A stretch of DNA of 19,318 nucleotides. It comes from Elusimicrobiota bacterium. GTDB lineage: Bacteria > Elusimicrobiota > Elusimicrobia > Elusimicrobiales > UBA9959. Each line of letters begins with the position of its first letter. Position 1 is the stretch's first letter. The DNA lies in NCBI GenBank assembly GCA_030637365.1, contig DAOWGR010000099.1, forward strand, positions 1 to 19,318, given 5' to 3'. This document shows, in pieces, positions 6,747 through 13,873 of the stretch. Under the pieces are notes generated by a model. It was not told the DNA's origin. It worked only from the letters and a program-made list of their open reading frames with translations, and ran no database searches. Position numbers and translations under genes: made by a program.

Positions 6747-7424
6747 ATGAAAGACCATTGCCTCATATTCATAATTGACGCTCCCATTTCGGAAAACATT
6801 GACCCTGAACTTAAAAAAGTTTTTGGAGCCGAACGGGCCGCGCGCGTTTATATTGACCTTTTAAACAACTCGTATAAAATGGCGAAAAAGGTCTCAAGCT
6901 CCTCAATAATAATTTCATACAAGAACTCAAGCAAACATCCCGATTTGACATGGCTTGACGAAGACGATCCGGGATTTTCGGAAGCAAAAATTAAAAATTT
7001 AAACGAAAGAATTTTATCTTTATTTCATTGGGCGTTTAACGCCGGAGCGAAAAAAGCCATCCTGCTCGCCAATTCTTCGCCGGAAGCAAAATCCGAATGG
7101 ATAGAAAAGAGTTTTGAACTGATAAACAAAGAAACCGTAACTCTCGGCCCCACGGACGAAAACCCCTATCTTTTCGGAATAGCGTTCAACAATGTGAATT
7201 TATTGAAAAAAATTAATTTTTTTACCGGTGATTTAACGGATGATATTTACGAAAAAATAAAACAGCAAAAATTAAAAATACAAAGCCAGCCAAAAACCTA
7301 TACCGTAAACAGCGAGGAAACTCTTGAAAAATGGATGAAATCAAAAGACGCCGACTACCATTTTTTCTCTCAAAAAAACGAGGAAAAAGAACATCCGAAA
7401 CGCGATAAAAAAAAAATATTCTAA
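6747..7424 (+). CDS. Degenerate DUF2064 (TIGR04282-like) glycosyltransferase-fold protein
   Basis: A 225-residue protein whose outline follows the DUF2064 / TIGR04282 family, GT-A fold transferases often named rSAM/selenodomain-associated transferase 1. The start LIFIIDAPISEN corresponds to the usual LIIFAKAPVPG; FGAERAARVYIDLLN follows as expected; LGPTDENPYLFGIAFN (133-148) stands where the family has LGPxxDGGYxLIG. The DxD-type metal site is not conserved: the usual GxDxPxL reads ANSSPEA (108-114), and the DGG is replaced by DENP. The C-terminus is a charged tail. Loss of both sites suggests an inactive or re-purposed protein, which is inference. There is no Shine-Dalgarno site before the ATG, but the match to the family N-terminus supports this start. 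The 174-bp gap after it shows only a partial repeat arm. Confidence 0.6.
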   Translation: MKDHCLIFIIDAPISENIDPELKKVFGAERAARVYIDLLNNSYKMAKKVSSSSIIISYKNSSKHPDLTWLDEDDPGFSEAKIKNLNERILSLFHWAFNAGAKKAILLANSSPEAKSEWIEKSFELINKETVTLGPTDENPYLFGIAFNNVNLLKKINFFTGDLTDDIYEKIKQQKLKIQSQPKTYTVNSEETLEKWMKSKDADYHFFSQKNEEKEHPKRDKKKIF

Positions 7425-7556
7425 ATTCGGAATTTCAAAAACATTCCAAAACGGAATTGAAACAATATTTTTGATTCCGGATATTTTTAGAGTTTAAGTT
7501 TTTAGGCAAAAATTAAAGTGGGTTTTTAAATAAGATTTGGTTCGCGGTTTTTTATT

Positions 7557-7577
7557 CTTAATCTTAACCTTAATCTG
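7557..7577 (+). repeat. Single arm of the AT-rich palindromic repeat, copy B
   Basis: The segment beginning CTTAATCTTAACCTTAATCT matches the inverted arm at 1712-1732 at 17 of 21 positions, and the CCG after it is shared too. No partner arm is evident upstream, so this looks like a remnant. It lies just before the tldE ribosome binding site. Confidence 0.55.
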
Positions 7578-7598
7578 CCGTTAACCACGGAGGGGAAA

Positions 7599-9023
7599 AT
7601 GAACAGCCACAAGGCTATGCCGGGTGCCGTATCAAGGCGCTATGCGCATCAGACGGCCAAGGCTATGCCGGGTGCCGTGTCACGGACCATGTCCATCAAA
7701 ACGGCCAAGAAAATTTGCGCTGAAATTTTTAAGATTACAAAAGGAACTCAAACGGAAGTGATAATTACTTCTCAAGAGTCCGCCCTCACCCGTTTCTCAG
7801 ACAATATTATTTCTCAAAACATTTCAAACACGGACACCGATATTTCCATAAGATTGGTAAAAAACGGAAAAATGTCAAAAGTAACCTTTAATCAAAGTTC
7901 CTCGTCCGAAATAAAAAAAGCCGCGCAAAACGCCTTTTATCTGCTTAAAAACCAAAAAAAATCCGGCGCTTTGGGGCTTTTAAAGCCATCCGGCCCCATT
8001 GCTGAAAAAGAAAATCTATTCTTCAAAAAAACCGCCGAGATATCTCCCGCGTTTAAAGCTTTAAAAATAAAAAATTTTGCCAAAAAATGCAAAACCGCCA
8101 AGCAAGTTTGTTATGGAACCATGGAAAATGGCTGCATAAAAACAACTGTGGCAAATAATTTGGGAATTCATTTATCACATAAAGAATCTCATGTCACATA
8201 CGACATCACCGTTAAAGATAAAGACGGTTTTGGCTGGGCCGGACAAAGCGCCAATAATATCGCGTCCGTGGATTTTGATAAAATTGAAAAAATAGCCGCG
8301 CTGAAAGCTCGGCTTGCAAAAAAACCAATCTCAATAAAAACCGGAAAATACACGGTAATACTTGAGCCGGCCGCGGTTGCCGATTTTTTAATATTTATGA
8401 ATATTTTCGGCTTTGGCGGACAGCCTTACACCGAAGGCCAAAGTTTTATTTCAGGCAAAATCGGGAAAAAAGTTTTAAGCGATAAAATATCAATTTACGA
8501 TAACGCCCTTGACGGACCGTCCGCCGGCATGCCCTTTGATTTTGAGGGGGTTCCGAGAAAAAAACTGGTTTTAATAGAAAAAGGAGTGGCAAAAACCGCG
8601 GCGCATGACAGAAAAACATCATTAAAAGCCAAAACAAAAAACACGGGACACAGTCTTCCCGTTCCAAACATTTACGGACCGTTTCCTTTAAATACCCTTG
8701 TTTCTCCCGGAAAAACATCTGTTGATGATATGATAAAACAAACATCAAAAGGAATTTTAATCACGCGATTTCATTATATAAATATCCTTAAACCCTTAAA
8801 CCTTGAGCTAACGGGAATGACCAGAAACGGAACTTATTTGATAGAAAACGGAAAAATAAAAAAAAGTGTTAAAAATATGAGATTTACCGAAAGCATAGTA
8901 AACGCTCTGAATAATGTCGTTTGTGTGGGAGATAAAACAATAAGCATGTCTTCTTGGTGGAAAACATCCGTTCCCGCGTTAAAAATTAAGAATTTTAATT
9001 TTTCATCATCAACGGAATTTTAG
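7599..9023 (+). CDS. pmbA: TldE/PmbA metalloprotease partner with a repeat-derived N-terminal extension
   Basis: PmbA (TldE) pairs with TldD to form a protease that degrades unfolded peptides and matures small peptides such as microcins and CcdA. The conserved protein starts near residue 31 (MSIKTAKKICAEIF, position 7689) and shows the family pattern: ALTRFSDNIISQNISNTD, DISIRLVKNGK, DGPSAGMPFDFEGVPRK, TGHSLPVPN, NGTYLIENGKI and a SWWKTSVPALKIKNFNF end. As expected for TldE it lacks the HExxxH site. I chose the ATG at 7599 because it has a strong GGAGGGG site 5 nt upstream; the ATG at 7689 has none. The frame between them is made of two 48-nt repeats (residues 5-36, KAMPGAVS repeated). Either start gives a complete core (474 or 444 residues). 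tldD follows after 154 bp. Confidence 0.92.
   Translation: MNSHKAMPGAVSRRYAHQTAKAMPGAVSRTMSIKTAKKICAEIFKITKGTQTEVIITSQESALTRFSDNIISQNISNTDTDISIRLVKNGKMSKVTFNQSSSSEIKKAAQNAFYLLKNQKKSGALGLLKPSGPIAEKENLFFKKTAEISPAFKALKIKNFAKKCKTAKQVCYGTMENGCIKTTVANNLGIHLSHKESHVTYDITVKDKDGFGWAGQSANNIASVDFDKIEKIAALKARLAKKPISIKTGKYTVILEPAAVADFLIFMNIFGFGGQPYTEGQSFISGKIGKKVLSDKISIYDNALDGPSAGMPFDFEGVPRKKLVLIEKGVAKTAAHDRKTSLKAKTKNTGHSLPVPNIYGPFPLNTLVSPGKTSVDDMIKQTSKGILITRFHYINILKPLNLELTGMTRNGTYLIENGKIKKSVKNMRFTESIVNALNNVVCVGDKTISMSSWWKTSVPALKIKNFNFSSSTEF
7611..7658 (+). repeat. 48-nt structured repeat, copy 1 (in frame in tldE)
   Basis: Encodes KAMPGAVSRRYAHQTA in the tldE frame. Within the unit, GCCGT (offset 16-20) pairs with ACGGC (43-47) and encloses the hairpin GCGC-TAT-GCGC; a smaller GGC-TAT-GCC hairpin lies at offset 3-11. 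Directly abuts copy 2 with a 48-nt period. Confidence 0.88.
7659..7706 (+). repeat. 48-nt structured repeat, copy 2 (in frame in tldE)
   Basis: The first 20 nt are identical to copy 1 and the last 6 nt (ACGGCC) are identical; the centre differs widely. The stems are nevertheless kept: outer GCCGT/ACGGC, and an inner hairpin GGAC-CAT-GTCC in place of GCGC-TAT-GCGC. The CAT loop contributes to the ATG at 7689, the first methionine next to the conserved TldE domain. Confidence 0.82.
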
Positions 9024-9029
9024 CAACTA

Positions 9030-9158
9030 CAGATTAAGATCAAGGTTAAGTAAAAAGCAACTTCTCACACAACAATGTTTTTTGTTTCTAAACCTTAATC
9101 TTACTCTGGAGTTTTAGAATTTTAACTCAATCTTAGCCTTGGCCTTGATCTTGACCTG
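9030..9158. repeat. AT-rich palindromic intergenic repeat, copy C
   Basis: Fills the 154-bp gap between tldE and tldD. The left arm at 9030-9050 (starting CAGATTAAGATCAAGGTTAA) pairs with 9088-9108 at 18 of 21 positions across a 37-nt loop. A further inverted arm lies at 9138-9158 (starting CTTGGCCTTGATCTTGACCT), differing from the left arm's complement at four transition positions. The block aligns in reverse orientation with 1583-1732, including the loop words that read AACAAAAAA and TTGTGTRAGAA on one strand. Relative to copy A it carries extra AAGATCAAGG-like sequence. It may act as an mRNA hairpin between the two cotranscribed tld genes. Confidence 0.75.
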
Positions 9159-9177
9159 CAGTTCTTGTGGAGGAACA

Positions 9178-10623
9178 ATGTTTAATTTTTGCGAAAAAGC
9201 GATTGAAATAGCCGACAGACACAAGGTTGATTTCGGCGATATAAGAATTATAAAAAAAAGAGAACAGAATTTAAGCGTTAAAAACGGAGAAATTGGAAAT
9301 TTTAACAATTCAACAACCCTGGGCTTTGGAGTAAGAATTCTTTTAAATGGAGCTTGGGGCTTTGCCTCAAGCGATATTCTAAGCATTAAAGAAATAGAAA
9401 AAACAACGCTCCTTGCCATAAACATAGCTAAAGCAAGCTCTTTATTAAAAAACAGGGAAGTCAGACTCGCTAAAGAACCCGTATATAAAGATCTTTGGCA
9501 AACACCCTTTATTATAGACCCTTTTGAAATTTCAATTGAAAACAAATTCAATCTCTTGTTTAAAATAGATTCTATCCTCAGAAAAAAATCTGAAATAAAA
9601 GCTTCGGTTTCATCAATGAATTTTATCAGCGAACATCAATACCATATGACGACAGAGGGCTCTTCAATAGAACAGATACTTTTAACCAGCGGCGCCGGTT
9701 ATACCGCGACCGCGATATTAAACAATGAAGTTCAAGTTCGGTCATATCCTTCAACACACGGCGGTCAAGCCTTATCCATGGGTTATGAACTTATTGAATC
9801 TTTAAAATTGCTTGAAAACGCGGAAAAAACCCGTGATGAAGCCATAGCTTTATTAAAAGCCCCTCAATGCCCCCAAGGAGAATTGGATCTTATTATTGGA
9901 GGCAATCAACTGGCTCTGCAAATACATGAATCGGTGGGGCATGCCACGGAGCTTGACCGTGTTTTGGGTTATGAAGAAAGCTATGCCGGCTCAAGTTTTG
10001 CCACAATGGAAAAATTGGGGAAATTTCATTATGGCTCCGATATAATCAACTTAGTGGCCGATTCCACCGTTCCCGGAGGCCTTGCGACAATCGGTTATGA
10101 TGATGACGGAGTTAAAGCGCAAAGATGGGATATTGTAAAAAATGGAATATTAAAAGGCTATATGACCAATAGGGAGTTTGCACGCAACATAAAGGAGAAA
10201 CGAAGCAAAGGGGCAAACAGAGCCGATGGCTACAATAGCATCCCAATAACAAGAATCTCAAATTTAAGCCTTATGCCGGGGAAATATGATTTGGACGATT
10301 TAATAAAAGAAGTAAAAAACGGAATAATAATGGAAAACAATAAATCATGGAGTATTGATCAAAGGCGGCTTAATTTTCAATTTGGATGTGAAATCGGCTG
10401 GTTAATAAAAAACGGCAAAATAAAATCAATGATAAAAAATCCCGTATATCAGGGAATAACTCCTGCGTTTTGGAATTCTTGCGACGGCATATGCAATGAA
10501 AAACATTGGAAACTATGGGGTGTTTCCAATTGTGGAAAAGGGCAACCCGCTCAAACGGCAATGATGAGCCATGGAAACAGTCCTTCAAGATTCAGAAAAG
10601 TAAAAATAGGCGTAAAACATTAA
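9178..10623 (+). CDS. tldD: TldD zinc metalloprotease
   Basis: The catalytic subunit of the TldD-TldE protease. The zinc site HESVGH (250-255) is intact, with His250, Glu251 and His255, and the third ligand is probably Cys452 in SNCGKGQPAQ, matching the conserved NCGKGQP near the C-terminus of the family. Other family phrases are IGYDDDGVKAQRWDIVKNGILKGY, GYMTNREFA and NRADGYNSIPITRISNL. Length is 481 residues, normal for TldD. I chose the ATG at 9178, which has GGAGG at ideal spacing; an upstream in-frame TTG at 9139 lies inside the repeat and would add unrelated residues. It is probably cotranscribed with tldE. No peptide substrate gene is visible nearby, so the target is unknown. Confidence 0.95.
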   Translation: MFNFCEKAIEIADRHKVDFGDIRIIKKREQNLSVKNGEIGNFNNSTTLGFGVRILLNGAWGFASSDILSIKEIEKTTLLAINIAKASSLLKNREVRLAKEPVYKDLWQTPFIIDPFEISIENKFNLLFKIDSILRKKSEIKASVSSMNFISEHQYHMTTEGSSIEQILLTSGAGYTATAILNNEVQVRSYPSTHGGQALSMGYELIESLKLLENAEKTRDEAIALLKAPQCPQGELDLIIGGNQLALQIHESVGHATELDRVLGYEESYAGSSFATMEKLGKFHYGSDIINLVADSTVPGGLATIGYDDDGVKAQRWDIVKNGILKGYMTNREFARNIKEKRSKGANRADGYNSIPITRISNLSLMPGKYDLDDLIKEVKNGIIMENNKSWSIDQRRLNFQFGCEIGWLIKNGKIKSMIKNPVYQGITPAFWNSCDGICNEKHWKLWGVSNCGKGQPAQTAMMSHGNSPSRFRKVKIGVKH

Positions 10624-10954
10624 AACCCGAAAAACAACGAATAAAGACATCAAACAACCAAGGTTTTTTGTATTTTCTCAATTATCAATGTTTTATTTTG
10701 GCGGCAGGCGGCTCATAATTATTACTCGCTGTTTAATATTCCCGGATATCTCACAGTTTATTGACTTTTTGATTAAAAAAAACTATTATTTTCATAGGTG
10801 GTAATGGGAGTAGAGTATTTAACAATTATTTAATATGCGTTTTCCTGATTTCTGTTGATAGGCAAGTTATATAAAACTTATCAACAAAAAAAACCGTTAA
10901 AAAACAAGGGTTTTTAAAAAATCACAACACTTTATTAACAAATGTGAGTAACTT
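10624..10954. other. oriC: Candidate replication origin / dnaA leader
   Basis: A 331-bp gene-free, AT-rich stretch between tldD and dnaA. DnaA-box-like 9-mers: TGTTGATAG at 10853-10861 (complement CTATCAACA), TTATCAACA at 10878-10886, TTATTAACA at 10932-10940, and TGTGGATAA at 10954-10962 (complement TTATCCACA, a perfect consensus) reaching into dnaA. Between boxes are A/T tracts (10887-10920) that could unwind. Such a box cluster upstream of dnaA next to dnaN and gyrBA is typical of oriC. No other gene is seen here; rpmH/rnpA, often upstream of dnaA, are absent. Confidence 0.65.
10761..10789 (+). promoter_or_regulatory. Sigma-70 promoter for dnaA
   Basis: TTGACT (10761-10766) and TATTAT (10784-10789) with a 17-nt spacer, the best promoter match in the window. 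It would give a leader of about 160 nt holding three DnaA boxes before the dnaA start, suiting autorepression by DnaA. Confidence 0.6.
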
Positions 10955-12316
10955 GTGGATAACTCTGAAAATATAGCTGAACTTTGGAAAAAAATGCTCT
11001 CAAAATTAGAGCTGGAATTGGGCGTGGAATCTGTAGATTTATGGATTAGACCCATAAAACCGCTGTTTATAGATAACGATTCTCTTAAAATAGAAGTTCC
11101 CGATTCCATTATATATGAAAAAGTAAATACCAGATACGAAGGAAATATCATTAAAATTTTAGAAGAAATAACCGGAAAAAAAATAAATATCAAATATTCC
11201 CTGTCTTTGGAAAAAGTAAAACCCCAATTTAAACAAGCTCCCGTGATTCAACAAAAAATTCAACCAACAAATAAAAATTCTTTTAATCCTAATTTTATCT
11301 TTAACTCGTTTGTAATGGGAAATTCAAACAGATGGGCGTATTCATCCGCTGAAGCGGTGGCAAAAACACCGGGAACTCTTTATAATCCGTTCTTTATATA
11401 TAGTCAGCCGGGACTTGGAAAAACTCATCTTCTTCACGCTATAGCCAATGAAATGCTTAATAGGAATCCTCACGCCAAAATAGTTTATACTCCAAGTGAA
11501 AATTTTGTAAACGAGTACATTGAAGCCATTCAAACAAAAAATATTGAAAAATTTAGAAACAAGTATAGAAAGCTGGATTGTCTTCTTTTGGATGATATAC
11601 AGTTTTTGGCCGGAAAAGACAAGAGTGAGGAGGAGTTTTTCTACACTTTTAATCCCTTGTTTGAATCAAAAAAACAAATAGTTATTTCGTCTGACAGACC
11701 GCCAAAAGAATTATCCTTGGGACAACGGCTTGTCTCAAGATTTCTTTCCGGGGTTGTGGCTGACATAAGATATCCCGAGCTTGAAACCAGAATAGCGATA
11801 TTGAGACAAAAAAACGAATCTTTCGCTTTTCAAATTCCCGATGATGTTACGACTTTTATCGGTGAAAATGTAAAAAAAAGCATACGAGAGCTTGAAGGCG
11901 CGCTTCTTACCGTTGGAAATTATTGCGCGAACATGAATATTCAGCCATCTATAGATATAGTAAAACGATTAATAAAAGATCATAAAATAGCCGGAGATCA
12001 GGATGATGATGACGCTGTTATTACCGTGGATGCGATAAAAAAAGTTGTGGCTGAAAAATACAATCTAAATCTCAAGGATTTTAAATCACAGAGAAAATTG
12101 GAGGGAATAGCTTTTCCAAGGCAAGTCGCCATGTATTTAACCTGCCAATTAACCGACATGTCTCTCCCCAGTATAGGACTGGCTTTTAATAAAGATCACA
12201 GCACTGTTATTTACGCGAGAAAAAAAATAGAAAAAGAACTGCATAAAGACACTTTTTTTAACGCTCTTTTAAACCAGTTGATTAAAAGAATAAAAACTGT
12301 TGATAAGGATTTATAA
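10955..12316 (+). CDS. dnaA: Chromosomal replication initiator DnaA
   Basis: An AAA+ ATPase that binds DnaA boxes and melts oriC. Its 453 residues are normal. Domain I (1-80) has LWKKMLSKLELELG and LWIRPIKP; domain II is a short linker (about 85-110). Domain III begins FNSFVMGNSNRWAYSSAEAVA and has P-loop SQPGLGKTHLLHAI (150-163), Walker B LLLDDIQF (210-217), the arginine-finger region RLVSRF (258-263) and sensor 2 RELEGAL (311-317). Domain IV ends with the DNA-binding signature NKDHSTVIYARKKI (412-425). The first P-loop residue is serine where the family usually has glycine. The start is GTG at 10955, giving the expected N-terminus; the Shine-Dalgarno is weak and a perfect DnaA box covers the start codon, consistent with self-control. 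Confidence 0.97.
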   Translation: MDNSENIAELWKKMLSKLELELGVESVDLWIRPIKPLFIDNDSLKIEVPDSIIYEKVNTRYEGNIIKILEEITGKKINIKYSLSLEKVKPQFKQAPVIQQKIQPTNKNSFNPNFIFNSFVMGNSNRWAYSSAEAVAKTPGTLYNPFFIYSQPGLGKTHLLHAIANEMLNRNPHAKIVYTPSENFVNEYIEAIQTKNIEKFRNKYRKLDCLLLDDIQFLAGKDKSEEEFFYTFNPLFESKKQIVISSDRPPKELSLGQRLVSRFLSGVVADIRYPELETRIAILRQKNESFAFQIPDDVTTFIGENVKKSIRELEGALLTVGNYCANMNIQPSIDIVKRLIKDHKIAGDQDDDDAVITVDAIKKVVAEKYNLNLKDFKSQRKLEGIAFPRQVAMYLTCQLTDMSLPSIGLAFNKDHSTVIYARKKIEKELHKDTFFNALLNQLIKRIKTVDKDL

Positions 12317-12439
12317 GTCGCTTTTTTAAGTCTTTTTCTTAAGAATGTTAATAAAAAACAAAAAAACTGTTAGAAATTTTACATTAGGCAACCAACGGAA
12401 TTAACACAACTAACAAGTACATATAGGAGGGTGAATATT

Positions 12440-13552
12440 ATGAAAATAAATAGTAATAAAGAGAATCTTCTAAAAGGGTTGCAAACCATCCAAACAGGTG
12501 TATCATCCAAAACGGGAACTATTCCCATTTTGCAGAATTTTTTAATGGAAACAAAAGATGCGGGATTAAAAATAGTTTTTACCGATTTGGAAATGGCGAT
12601 AAAACATTTTATTAAAGTGGATATAGAAAAAGAAGGCAGTGTAACCATTCCAATGAAAAAGTTTATGGAAATAGTGCATACCCTTGAAAACAATAAAGAT
12701 ATTTCAATAATGGTTGATACCGCGAACAAAGCCACTATTAATAGCGGGAAATCAAAATTTAAAATGGGCGGATTGCCTAAAGCCGATTATCCTGTAATTC
12801 CGGATATGGATGAATCGGATTCTTTCAAAATTCCGGCGCTTATATTGGCTGATATGATTGAAAAAACCATTTTTTCCGCCTCAAATGAAGATGAACGACA
12901 TTTTTTAAACGGATTACTTTGGAAAGCCGAAAAAAATATTTTTTCAATGGTGGCTACCGACGGAAGAAGATTGGCCGTTAATTCGCGAAATAATATAAAA
13001 ACGAAGCAAGATTTTAAAATCATAGTGCCTTCAAAAATCCTTAATGAGCTTGTTAAGTTTATAAAAGCCTCTAATTTTAACGATAAAGACGATATATTAA
13101 TAGGACTGTCTTCCAATCAAATAGGCTTTAAAATCAATGAAACGGTGTTTATTTCAAGATTGATAGAGGGAAATTTTCCGGCTTACGAGCAAATAATCCC
13201 CAAATCCCATGAAATTTCCTTTAATTTGGATACTCAAAAAGTTTTTGATATCACAAAAAGAGCCGTTATTTGTTCCAATGAAAGAAATGGCGTGGTAAAA
13301 TATGAGTTTAAAAAAAATATTCTCATTGTAAAAGCGTCTTCTCAGAACATGGATTTTGAAGATGAAATGGATATAGAATATTCCGGAAAACAGTTCCAAA
13401 TTAATTTTAACCCAAAATATATTATGGATATTTTAAAAAACATCGGGGATAAAAAAATTATTTTTAAATTTACAACATCTTCCACGCCCGTTAGCATAGG
13501 GTCTTTGAAGGATAAAAATCTTCTTTATATTGTAATGCCGCTGAGAAGTTGA
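12440..13552 (+). CDS. dnaN: DNA polymerase III beta subunit (sliding clamp)
   Basis: DnaN dimerises into the ring that tethers DNA polymerase to DNA. The 370-residue length is standard and the three-domain pattern is visible: TGVSSKTGTIPILQNFLMET and ITDLE-like VFTDLEMAI in domain 1, VATDGRRLAV in domain 2, ISRLIEGNFPAYEQIIP entering domain 3, and the C-terminal YIVMPLRS that forms part of the partner-binding pocket. The ATG at 12440 has a perfect AGGAGG 9 nt upstream; an in-frame GTG at 12431 touches the AGGAGG and is rejected. The gap from dnaA is 123 bp, AT-rich, with no clear terminator or promoter. The stop overlaps the next start (TTGA). Confidence 0.97.
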   Translation: MKINSNKENLLKGLQTIQTGVSSKTGTIPILQNFLMETKDAGLKIVFTDLEMAIKHFIKVDIEKEGSVTIPMKKFMEIVHTLENNKDISIMVDTANKATINSGKSKFKMGGLPKADYPVIPDMDESDSFKIPALILADMIEKTIFSASNEDERHFLNGLLWKAEKNIFSMVATDGRRLAVNSRNNIKTKQDFKIIVPSKILNELVKFIKASNFNDKDDILIGLSSNQIGFKINETVFISRLIEGNFPAYEQIIPKSHEISFNLDTQKVFDITKRAVICSNERNGVVKYEFKKNILIVKASSQNMDFEDEMDIEYSGKQFQINFNPKYIMDILKNIGDKKIIFKFTTSSTPVSIGSLKDKNLLYIVMPLRS

Positions 13553-13860
13553 ATATAAATGTTTCTAACAAAAAAAAACAAAATTGGACCCCGGTAAATA
13601 AAGTTAATTCTTGGCGGTGTTTTAAAGGTTTTAATATGGACAGACTTTTAATATTGGAGTCTGTTTGGGATAAAGAAATGGGCGTTCTCGGGGAACACTG
13701 CGTTTTTCTTGGTGTTGAGAAAAACGCGATACTGTTAAAAACGGATTCTTCCGTTGTGGCGAATGAGATTGTTTTTAAAAGCAAGCAAACAATAAGAAAT
13801 CTTAATAAGTATTTTAGAACGCCGTGGGTTAAATATTTGAAAATTGTGAACAAATTCTAA
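13549..13860 (+). CDS. dciA: DUF721 / DciA-like protein, probable replicative helicase loader
   Basis: DciA proteins help load the DnaB helicase in bacteria lacking DnaC or DnaI. This 103-residue protein has the DUF721 core: LLILESVWDKEMGVLGEHCVF, ILLKTDSSVVANEI and NLNKYFRTPWVKYLKIV, matching the W..xxG, SS.W/A.EL and I..I pattern. QNWTPV near the N-terminus also fits the family. The chosen start is TTG at 13549, overlapping the dnaN stop as TTGA and probably translated by coupling. The ATG at 13636 would remove the QNWTPV segment. The gene takes the position where recF often sits between dnaN and gyrB, and gyrB follows after 13 bp. Family membership is likely; the helicase-loading role is from the family. 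Confidence 0.75.
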   Translation: MNINVSNKKKQNWTPVNKVNSWRCFKGFNMDRLLILESVWDKEMGVLGEHCVFLGVEKNAILLKTDSSVVANEIVFKSKQTIRNLNKYFRTPWVKYLKIVNKF

Positions 13861-13873
13861 GGAGTTTTTTATT

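Noticed and set aside
9139..9177. Upstream in-frame TTG start for tldD
   Set aside because: It lies in the AT-rich repeat, has no ribosome binding site, and adds residues foreign to TldD. The ATG at 9178 has GGAGG at ideal spacing.
10621..10680. Possible terminator AACCAAGGTTTTTT after tldD
   Set aside because: The stem is four base pairs with a 2-nt loop, too small to call.
10624..10760. Search for rpmH/rnpA or a small gene upstream of dnaA
   Set aside because: No frame encodes a ribosomal L34-like or other recognisable protein; the short open frame running past the tldD stop is a shadow.
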